The position numbers and the translations under genes were made by a program. The notes under the pieces are model-generated. The model worked only from the letters and a program-made list of their open reading frames with translations. It made no database searches and was not told where the DNA came from. Positions 1 through 6,769 of a DNA stretch of 28,828 bases are shown here, piece by piece (position 1 is the stretch's first letter; each line of letters starts with the position of its first letter). Source of the stretch: an uncultured Chloroflexota bacterium (GTDB lineage Bacteria; Chloroflexota; Anaerolineae; Aggregatilineales; Phototrophicaceae); contig CALJKV010000048.1 in assembly GCA_937974245.1 (NCBI GenBank), positions 1 to 28,828 on the forward strand, given 5' to 3'.

Positions 1-139
1 GTCCATTCCCTCAGTTTATTCTGGCTGCCGCTACTTTTCAAATGGCTTCTAAGGGTAGCTAACCATCATCAATAACTGAATCCGATAGCTGATTGTGACA
101 CTTATCACTACCGAATATACATGGGTTGGGTGAAAATGC

Positions 140-350
140 TTACTGTAGGTTATCAACCTTTTGGGGTTACACATTTCCTATTTTTGTCTCTTGGGGATAA
201 AAACAGCGATAAATCACCCGAAATGCACTTCTCAAGTGATTAAACAGCGTCCCTCCCTACGCTGTGATACTCCTCCATTTGCTTGTTGGGCAGGACATGG
301 CACTTGCCATGTCTTTGTCCGTTTTAAACGCGGGGTATATCGTTTTTTAG
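140..350 (+). other. Gene-free stretch 1-359 with a run of hairpins; possible small RNA
   Basis: I see no convincing gene between the window edge and 360. The stretch holds short perfect inverted repeats in quick succession: AGGTT/AACCT (147-159), CACTT/AAGTG (226-238), ACAGCGT/ACGCTGT (244-265) and GACATGGCA/TGCCATGTC (294-313). It closes with a weak AAACG/CGTTT stem (326-345) that runs into six T (343-348) on the plus strand. Read as plus-strand RNA this looks like several stem-loops followed by an intrinsic terminator, which would suit a small structured RNA. The hairpins could equally be unrelated terminators of the FHA gene and of an unseen gene to the left. No known RNA family was recognised. 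Confidence 0.2.
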
Positions 351-359
351 TCTTCTATT

Positions 360-1445
360 TTAGCCAAACGCACTTAATCGCTTAGTTGAGGATTTCCAAC
401 TAAAGCTTAGTATCCGCAAGAATGGAACCATCTCATCCAGATAGGCTCTTGTAGCAACTATCCCATCATTCGGCAAAATATAGGCCAACACCTGCGCTAG
501 TAGTTGACTCTGAAAACTGCGGATAATCTCACGCACTTGCGCCGAGCCTTCGTCCGTCTCTAGTGAAAGGTCATTGTCAATTGTGTCGGGGGTGGATGCT
601 TTTGCTTCAAGTGTTTGCTTGAGTCGCTGTTGCTGGAGCAGCTCGCCAGCCTGTTTGCGGCGCCATTCTCGGATAATGTCTCGTAGAATATAGACCGCAT
701 CACTGCCACCTCGAAGTCCGACGGCAACAACACCGTCTTTCTGGGTATACAAAATAGACAGGATGTTGACTTCAGCCAGGGGGCGTTCTCGCAGCTTGTC
801 CACGAAATGTTGTAACTCAATCAAGGCATTGAGATAGGGGATCAGGTGATTATTGAGCCGGTCTGTTGTTAACCTGGGTGCCGCTGATTGCGCCACCAGC
901 GGATTTATGACTAATGTGAAATGCTGTTCTTCAATATGCTCCTGGGTGTCATTAATGTTGAAATACACAAACAATAACAGTTGACCTAATCGAACCAGAT
1001 CACCATTATACAGTTGGCGGGGTTCCTCAGGTGCGAGCCGTTTTTCATTCACAAACGTTCCATTGGCACTCCGCATATCATGAATGTAGTACCATTGATC
1101 AGAACGGCTGATACAAGCGTGTTGGCGACTGACCCCCAGTTTGTGTGCGCCATAATCAACCAGATCAATGACCGGCGTGTTTTGGGCCTCAATTTGGCGG
1201 CCCAGAATAATCTGCTCTGCGTGTTCCAATACCAGACTCTGCTTTTGTCCTGCAATATATAGAATGAGTGCATCATAGTATTGGTGTAGCAAATACTCTA
1301 AATGCTCCTGCTCTGTACGCCCCACCGGTTTTTCCGGTTTGATAAGCATAAAAGGGAGTCTGAGTATTTCGCCACAAAATACGCATTTCAATTCATCTGA
1401 CCTGTTGCGGCGCTGGCATACAGGGCAAATCAGAGCATCATCCAT
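360..1445 (-). CDS. Zinc-ribbon and FHA domain protein
   Basis: 361 residues. The N-terminus is a small zinc ribbon with two CxxC pairs (C7/C10 and C21/C24). A forkhead-associated domain follows at roughly 70-165, with the hallmark Gly82-Arg83, Ser106-Arg-x-His109 and Asn128-Gly129 positions that contact phosphothreonine in this family. The remaining 190 residues are predicted mostly helical and I recognise no domain in them. FHA proteins bind phosphothreonine peptides and usually act in Ser/Thr kinase signalling or secretion control, so a cytoplasmic adaptor role is likely; its partner is not encoded here. The start at 1445 is supported by GAGGAT six bases upstream. The gene is divergent from the ABC exporter at 1669, and both could be controlled from the repeat-rich region at 1505-1560. 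The domain call is firm; the biological role is unknown. Confidence 0.85.
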   Translation of the reverse strand: MDDALICPVCQRRNRSDELKCVFCGEILRLPFMLIKPEKPVGRTEQEHLEYLLHQYYDALILYIAGQKQSLVLEHAEQIILGRQIEAQNTPVIDLVDYGAHKLGVSRQHACISRSDQWYYIHDMRSANGTFVNEKRLAPEEPRQLYNGDLVRLGQLLLFVYFNINDTQEHIEEQHFTLVINPLVAQSAAPRLTTDRLNNHLIPYLNALIELQHFVDKLRERPLAEVNILSILYTQKDGVVAVGLRGGSDAVYILRDIIREWRRKQAGELLQQQRLKQTLEAKASTPDTIDNDLSLETDEGSAQVREIIRSFQSQLLAQVLAYILPNDGIVATRAYLDEMVPFLRILSFSWKSSTKRLSAFG

Positions 1446-1507
1446 TTATACATCCTCGTTTTACTAACAAATGGCGCCATACGCTTAGTATATCAAGTAG
1501 CACTTCT

Positions 1508-1560
1508 CGAATTACGAAAAATTACGAAGAATTTCGAAATTCTTCACATTATATCGAAAG
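1508..1560. promoter_or_regulatory. Phased CGAA repeats and 20-bp palindrome in a divergent promoter region
   Basis: The 223-bp gap between two divergent genes contains CGAA cores at 1508, 1515, 1525, 1535 and 1555. From 1515 on they are spaced 10, 10 and 20 bp, so they lie on one face of the helix. The surrounding decamers follow ATTWCGAA. Overlapping the third and fourth cores is a perfect palindrome at 1526-1545 with half site GAAGAATTTC. The arrangement fits cooperative binding of a dimeric regulator controlling the FHA gene, the ABC exporter or both. The regulator is unknown. Confidence 0.45.
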
Positions 1561-1668
1561 GTTCATCAGATACCGAAGATTGGCCTGTATCGGCGCTAGT
1601 CACCCGTGAAGGCAAAGGGTAGAATGCCCATCATCTGTCTACCCTTATGATACGAGCCGGTACGCTTC

Positions 1669-3456
1669 ATGAATCGCCATTCACATCCCCTGCCCCGCTT
1701 ACTGCGCTACACACGCCGCTATCGCCGTTTGGTCGGCGCGGCGAGTCTCTTTTCGATCCTGAACAAGATTTTTGATCTTGCGCCCCCAGCACTGATTGGC
1801 GCTGCCGTGGATATTGTCGTTCAGCAGCAGGATTCTATTATTGCGCAACTTGGAATCACCGACACGCAAAGTCAGATTGTGTTTTTGGCGGTGGTTACAC
1901 TGGTGATATGGATACTTGAATCGGTTTTTGAGTATGTCCACCGTATCTATTGGCGTAATCTGGCACAGACAATCGAGCATGATATACGGGTAGAAGCTTA
2001 CACCCATGTGCAAAACCTGGAGCTGGCCTACTTTGAGGATCAGAGTACCGGTGGTTTGATGTCTATTTTGAATGATGACATCAACCAGCTTGAACGATTT
2101 CTCGATATTGGCGCCAATGATCTGATCCAGGTAACAACCACCGTGATTGTGATTGGTGTCCTGTTTTTCGCCGTTGCGCCGGATGTGGCCTGGATGGCAG
2201 TTGTTCCTGTGCCAATCATCATCTGGGGATCAGTACGTTTTCAGCGAATGCTGACGCCACGCTATGCTGCCGTCCGCGAACAGGTTGGTATTTTGAACAG
2301 TCAACTTGCAAACAACTTGGGTGGTATTGCCACGATCAAGAGTTTTACGGCAGAGGTGCGCGAAGTGGATCGTTTAGCACGTGAGAGCAGTGTTTACATG
2401 CAGGCGAATCGTAGTGCTATCGTCCTTAGTTCAGCCTTTTCACCCCTGATCCGAATGGTGATTGTCTCCGGTTTTATCGCCATCATGGTTTTCGGTGGGC
2501 AGCTGGTGTTGGAAGGCCGCCTCGAAGTTGGCCTATATAGTGTGCTGGTCTTTATGACGCAGCGTTTGCTGTGGCCGTTGACCAGTTTGGGAGAAACCTT
2601 TGACCTTTATCAGCGTGCGATGGCCTCTACAACACGCATTCTTGACCTGTTGGATATTCAGCCACAGGTTGTAGATGGCGAGTCGGGTTTGCCTATAGCC
2701 ACGCTCAAAGGCGATGTGCGTTTTGAGGATGTGCGCTTTCACTATAACAACGGTCAGCAGGTGATTAAAGGGCTGTCACTGCGCATTCCTGCGGGGGATA
2801 CAGCAGCGATTGTAGGGGCAACGGGCGCTGGCAAAAGCACGCTAATCAAGCTCCTGCTGCGGTTCTACGATGTCACTGGCGGGCAAATCCTGTTAGATGG
2901 ATATGACCTGCGTGATCTCAAACTAAACGACCTGCGTCGGGCGATTGGCTTCGTGAGTCAGGACGTATTCCTGTTTCACGGCACTGTAAAAGAAAACATC
3001 ATTTACGGGTCGTTCGATGCCAGTATGGAGCAGGTGATTGAAGCCGCGAAAATCGCGGAAGCGCATGAGTTTATTCTCGCGCTGCCTCAGGGCTATGATA
3101 CGATAGTAGGGGAGCGCGGCCAGAAACTCTCAGGCGGGCAGCGCCAGCGTATATCGATTGCCCGTGCTGTGCTGAAAGACCCCCCGGTACTCATTTTAGA
3201 CGAAGCTACATCCTCAGTGGACAACGAAACCGAAGCCGCGATTCAACGGTCTCTGGAGCGGATTGTTGTTGGGCGGACAACTATTGTAATCGCACATCGC
3301 CTGTCTACCGTGCGAAATGCAGATCGGATTTTTGTGCTGGAAAATGGTGCACTGCGTGAACAAGGTCAGCATGAGGAATTGGTTGCTGAAGATGGTATCT
3401 ATGCGGCGCTATGGCGGGTGCAAACCGGCGAACGCCTGCATCTGGCGGGGGAATAG
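1669..3456 (+). CDS. ABC exporter, fused membrane and ATPase domains (homodimer type)
   Basis: 595 residues. The N-terminal type-I exporter membrane domain (about residues 15-310, six segments) is followed by an ATPase domain at about 345-580. All ATPase motifs are canonical: Walker A GATGAGKST near 381-389, LSGGQ near 486, Walker B plus catalytic glutamate in ILDEATSS, and the switch histidine in IAHRLS near 541. With both catalytic residues intact it can form two working ATP sites as a homodimer, unlike the pair at 18177-22048. The family exports lipids, peptides or drugs; the substrate cannot be read from the sequence. The ribosome binding site before 1669 is weak, so the exact start is less certain. 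The ApeA-like gene begins 15 bp downstream and may be co-transcribed. Confidence 0.9.
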   Translation: MNRHSHPLPRLLRYTRRYRRLVGAASLFSILNKIFDLAPPALIGAAVDIVVQQQDSIIAQLGITDTQSQIVFLAVVTLVIWILESVFEYVHRIYWRNLAQTIEHDIRVEAYTHVQNLELAYFEDQSTGGLMSILNDDINQLERFLDIGANDLIQVTTTVIVIGVLFFAVAPDVAWMAVVPVPIIIWGSVRFQRMLTPRYAAVREQVGILNSQLANNLGGIATIKSFTAEVREVDRLARESSVYMQANRSAIVLSSAFSPLIRMVIVSGFIAIMVFGGQLVLEGRLEVGLYSVLVFMTQRLLWPLTSLGETFDLYQRAMASTTRILDLLDIQPQVVDGESGLPIATLKGDVRFEDVRFHYNNGQQVIKGLSLRIPAGDTAAIVGATGAGKSTLIKLLLRFYDVTGGQILLDGYDLRDLKLNDLRRAIGFVSQDVFLFHGTVKENIIYGSFDASMEQVIEAAKIAEAHEFILALPQGYDTIVGERGQKLSGGQRQRISIARAVLKDPPVLILDEATSSVDNETEAAIQRSLERIVVGRTTIVIAHRLSTVRNADRIFVLENGALREQGQHEELVAEDGIYAALWRVQTGERLHLAGE

Positions 3457-3471
3457 AGGTGGGAGGTAGCA

Positions 3472-4830
3472 ATGCAATCTCTTGAATATAAAGGCTTTTG
3501 GTGGTTACCCGAAAACCCCGATAAGAAGATTGCTGGGATTTTGAGGTTTCAACAACCCGATTCCCCAATTCTTGAGCTAATCGGAGAGCAATTCACGACA
3601 GATATTTACCGTTCCCACTCTCCTGAATTTATCTTGGGGCTTTCTGAAAGTACATATATTACTCTTTATAAGTGTTTATCAAAATCAATGGGATGGGTAT
3701 CCTCTTATCTTGCTCATGTTGTCTTCGTTAATGCTCACTTTGAAAAAGAAGAGGAAATGATTTTTGATAATATGAGTGTGAGTTATTTTAACCTAGAGGA
3801 ATGGGCCAGAAATGAGGAAACCTACCAACTATTAAAAGCGGAAGATTTCAATATGAAACAGATAGCTGCAGAACTAAAGATCGATGATTTGTATTTGAAA
3901 ATAAGATTTTCTGTGGATAAAAGTCTTAGGCTGAGTGAAACTTCAGAAAAGCTTAGAGCCCATGTGCAAATTGAAAAGCGATTGCACTTTAATGACTATA
4001 TGCGAAAAATACTGCACTACATCGAGATATTTTTGTCGATGGGAATTAACAACGCAACATATCCTCTATCGCTGACAGGAAAGACCTCAACCGCAAAGAA
4101 GGTAAGTTGGTCTTATGTGAAAATATACTATGCTATTCCTGGAAATCTGATTGAGGACGCGAAAATCATTTATCATCAAAAAATGTTTCTTACTCTGAGC
4201 GATATTGTAGACAATTTTGAAGAACACCTTGAGAATTGGCTTTTGAAATCAGAAAGGCTTGCCCCTGTCTATAATCTCTTTTTCCAGGTGCTTCAGGCAA
4301 AGTCTTATCTTGAGCATGAGTTTCTCCAAGTGGCAAAAGCTGTTGAAGCTTACCACCGACGCACTTATCAACAATCAGGAACATACATGGGTAGTGAAGA
4401 TTACGAAATAGTTCGTGATAGCTTGGTGAAGCAATTAGGTTCTTTGCCGTTAGATGTAAAGATTGATGACAAGGTGAAAAAACGCATTGAGAGTAGCTTG
4501 CGTGCAGAAAACATAAACGATTTTACTCTGCGGGATCGGTTAAAAGAAATCTGGAAAACACATCAGGATGCTATTAAAGTCTTTATTCCTAGTCGAAAGC
4601 AATATGACCAATTTACTGATGAGGTAATCATAGCGAGAGATTTTTTAACGCATTATTTTGAAAACCCCGACATCGAAGCAAAACTGACGCCCCAGTATTT
4701 GATAGAACTGATACAAAACTTGAAATATATTATGCAAATCTGTCTTTTATATGAAATGGGAATTCTTCCGAACAAGATTCAAGAATTTATCAAGCGTGAA
4801 ATACAATGGCAGCCCCAAAATCAACATTAG
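3472..4830 (+). CDS. apeA: ApeA-like HEPN anti-phage protein
   Basis: 452 residues. The N-terminus carries the pattern typical of ApeA N-terminal domains: G-x-WWLPENP-x-KKIAGIL at about 8-24, then hydrophobic strands with ELIG. The middle is predicted mainly helical, and the C-terminal part (about 310-440) looks like the Apea-like HEPN domain, with an R-x4-H motif at Arg389 and His394, the catalytic pair of HEPN ribonucleases. ApeA was reported as a single-protein anti-phage system in E. coli, where HEPN domains commonly act as abortive-infection RNases. The gene is clearly AT-richer than its neighbours and uses AT-ending codons, a sign of transfer. GGGAGG lies a few bases before the ATG and the exporter stop is 15 bp upstream, so it may ride on that transcript. 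No toxin-antitoxin partner is adjacent. Family assignment is from recall of motifs, not a search. Confidence 0.72.
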   Translation: MQSLEYKGFWWLPENPDKKIAGILRFQQPDSPILELIGEQFTTDIYRSHSPEFILGLSESTYITLYKCLSKSMGWVSSYLAHVVFVNAHFEKEEEMIFDNMSVSYFNLEEWARNEETYQLLKAEDFNMKQIAAELKIDDLYLKIRFSVDKSLRLSETSEKLRAHVQIEKRLHFNDYMRKILHYIEIFLSMGINNATYPLSLTGKTSTAKKVSWSYVKIYYAIPGNLIEDAKIIYHQKMFLTLSDIVDNFEEHLENWLLKSERLAPVYNLFFQVLQAKSYLEHEFLQVAKAVEAYHRRTYQQSGTYMGSEDYEIVRDSLVKQLGSLPLDVKIDDKVKKRIESSLRAENINDFTLRDRLKEIWKTHQDAIKVFIPSRKQYDQFTDEVIIARDFLTHYFENPDIEAKLTPQYLIELIQNLKYIMQICLLYEMGILPNKIQEFIKREIQWQPQNQH

Positions 4831-4912
4831 ATGCTTATCCTATATATGAACTAGCCGGGGCTGAGGGAGAGATGCCCGCTACCAGGTATGGCGAACATGA
4901 AAGGTCTTCTGA

Positions 4913-5812
4913 TTGGAATTCACCGGATATATTGCCGCTGTACTGGCCGCGCTGGCTTTTAGCGTCACATCAACATTTCTGACGCTCGCAGGGCGGTATT
5001 TCAGTCCCTCGCTGGTGATGCAAGGTGTTCTGCCTGTCGGCCTAGTCTGTATATTCGCGTTACACTGGTTGGCAACCGGGCAGTCCTTCCCGATGGATGT
5101 GGGTGGGCAGCGCTGGCTGCTCCTCAGTCTCTCCGGCATCCTGGGATTCTGGTTAAGCTCGATCGCTATCGTGAACGCCATGATGCGGCTTGGCCCGCGT
5201 CTGGCGCTGCTTATTACAGCGACTTCGCCAATTCTGAGTACAATTATGGCCTGGGTTTTCCTGGAAGAGGTGCTGAATTTACAGGCTGTCACTGGAATTA
5301 CACTTACGCTTGTTGGTATTGCCTGGGTTGTGTCGGAAAAAAGCGACCATAGCGGGGCTGCTGCTCGTCCCGCTGGCTATCGGCAAGGCGTGCTGTTTGC
5401 TCTGGCAGGAGCGTTAGGTCAATCGGCGTCCTTCTTGCTTTCCAAGGAAGGGCTTTCTGGCGATTTTGACCCCTTGAGCGCCAGTCTGCTGCGAATTGTG
5501 GCGGGGACAGTCGCAATCTGGTTGTTTGCACTGCTGCGCGGGCGTGCCGGTCATGATTTGGGGATACTCCGCGCGTATCCGATCGCATTTCGCCAATTAA
5601 GCCTGGGGGCGATTGCCGGACCGGTGACGGGAGCCTCATTAATGCTGCTCGCTTTGCAGAACGCGCCGGTTGGCATCGCGACGACCCTGGGGAATCTCAC
5701 ACCTATTTTCCTGATTCCTATCGGGTATATTGTTTTTAAGGAACGCATCACCAACCGAGCTATCACCGGCACTTTAATGGCTGTGGCTGGTATGGCTGTC
5801 TTATTCCTATGA
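4913..5812 (+). CDS. EamA/DMT family transporter
   Basis: 299 residues with about ten hydrophobic segments arranged as two EamA repeats (roughly 5-140 and 155-297), the architecture of drug/metabolite transporters that move amino acids, nucleotides or other small metabolites across the inner membrane. The substrate cannot be inferred. The start is a TTG at 4913: in-frame TGA codons lie at 4898 and 4910, and GAAAGG sits eight bases upstream, so no longer form is possible. An ATG at 4897 is in another frame and would need a frameshift. The ROK kinase begins about a dozen bases downstream, so the two are probably one operon. EamA proteins next to sugar kinases are seen elsewhere, but a functional link is inference. 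Confidence 0.85.
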   Translation: MEFTGYIAAVLAALAFSVTSTFLTLAGRYFSPSLVMQGVLPVGLVCIFALHWLATGQSFPMDVGGQRWLLLSLSGILGFWLSSIAIVNAMMRLGPRLALLITATSPILSTIMAWVFLEEVLNLQAVTGITLTLVGIAWVVSEKSDHSGAAARPAGYRQGVLFALAGALGQSASFLLSKEGLSGDFDPLSASLLRIVAGTVAIWLFALLRGRAGHDLGILRAYPIAFRQLSLGAIAGPVTGASLMLLALQNAPVGIATTLGNLTPIFLIPIGYIVFKERITNRAITGTLMAVAGMAVLFL

Positions 5813-5824
5813 AAGGATTACTTG

Positions 5825-6769
5825 GTGTCGGATCAACTCGCTGTGGGTGTGGATATTGGCGGCACAAAAATAGCCTTCGCCTTGAGTGACCGTTACGGGA
5901 AAGTGATCGCGGAACACCGCCTGCCGACGCTCCCTCAGGAAGGGGAAGCGGCTGTCCTGGGGCGAATCGCCTCTGGAATTACTTTTCTCCTCGAACAGTC
6001 GCCATCCCCGGTTGCCGGGATTGGCATTGGCTGTCCGGGGTATGTAGACCCTGCTACCGGCGTTGCGCAGAACGCCGTTAATCTCAACTGGCGAGAAGTT
6101 CCGTTGGCCGCCACTGTCCGGCGGCAAATTCCCGGTGGTCTGGCAGTATGGGCAGAAAATGATGTGAAGGCGGCAGCGCTGGGCGAACTCTACTTCGGAG
6201 TTGCCCAGGGTTATCGAGATTTTGTGTATCTGGCGATTGGTACAGGGATCGGTGGGGCAGCAGTTGTCAACAGCGAAGTGATGCGTGGGGCGCGCTTCGG
6301 GGCGATGGAGATCGGGCACATCGTCTCTAACCCCGAAGGACGGTTGTGCGCCTGTGGTCAGCGCGGCTGCGTGGAAACAGTGGTTTCCGGCGTCGGGATG
6401 TTGGCCGAATTGGAAGCCCGCCGCTCTTTATACCCGGACAGCCCGTTAGCCCGCCTGAAGTCGCCAACCACCACCGATCTTCTCCAGGCCGCCCGGCTGG
6501 GGGATGCGCTCGCCCAGACCGTGTTAGCCGAGGCCCGACGCTGGTTGGCAGAGGCGGTGGTGTGGTGTGCTGGGCTGCTCAATCCCGAGTCCATCGTCAT
6601 TGGCGGTGGCATGGGGCAGGCGGCGGCGGACTTATTACTCCCCGGCCTACTGGATACTATTGCACAGCGTACATTACCCGCCGTTCATGAGGGCCTACGG
6701 ATGGAACTCTCGCAGGTGACAAACAGTGCCGTAAGTGCCGCCAGCTTGGTGTGGCATAAGCTGCGTTAG
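5825..6769 (+). CDS. ROK family sugar kinase (glucokinase-like)
   Basis: 314 residues from the GTG at 5825. This start is preferred because AAAGGA lies seven bases upstream; a TTG one codon earlier would be only four bases away. The N-terminal phosphate-binding motif reads VDIGGTKI, the sugar site has GHIV and an END motif, and the ROK zinc motif C-x-CGQRGC-x-E is complete near residue 180. Length and motifs match glucokinase or N-acetylhexosamine kinases of the ROK family, which phosphorylate a free sugar at C6 with ATP. No DNA-binding domain is present, so it is an enzyme and not a ROK repressor. It converges on glgB with a 4-bp overlap of stop codons. Feeding glucose 6-phosphate towards glycogen is plausible, but sugar specificity is not proven. 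Confidence 0.85.
   Translation: MSDQLAVGVDIGGTKIAFALSDRYGKVIAEHRLPTLPQEGEAAVLGRIASGITFLLEQSPSPVAGIGIGCPGYVDPATGVAQNAVNLNWREVPLAATVRRQIPGGLAVWAENDVKAAALGELYFGVAQGYRDFVYLAIGTGIGGAAVVNSEVMRGARFGAMEIGHIVSNPEGRLCACGQRGCVETVVSGVGMLAELEARRSLYPDSPLARLKSPTTTDLLQAARLGDALAQTVLAEARRWLAEAVVWCAGLLNPESIVIGGGMGQAAADLLLPGLLDTIAQRTLPAVHEGLRMELSQVTNSAVSAASLVWHKLR

Noticed and set aside
161..385. 74-codon open frame on the plus strand near the window start
   Set aside because: It lies over the hairpin-rich non-coding stretch, has low-complexity, non-protein-like composition, no good binding site, and overlaps the end of the FHA gene.
1511..1560. CRISPR-like or origin iteron array in the CGAA repeats
   Set aside because: The repeat unit is only about 10 bp with no spacers, and no cas, dnaA or replication gene is nearby; a regulator binding array is simpler.
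3457..4912. Insertion-element ends or target duplications around the ApeA-like gene
   Set aside because: I compared the flanks by eye and found no convincing direct or inverted repeats, and there is no transposase or integrase, so the transfer claim rests on composition only.
4897..4960. ATG at 4897 as the EamA start, implying a frameshift
   Set aside because: The TTG at 4913 with GAAAGG eight bases upstream gives a complete first membrane segment, so no frameshift is needed.
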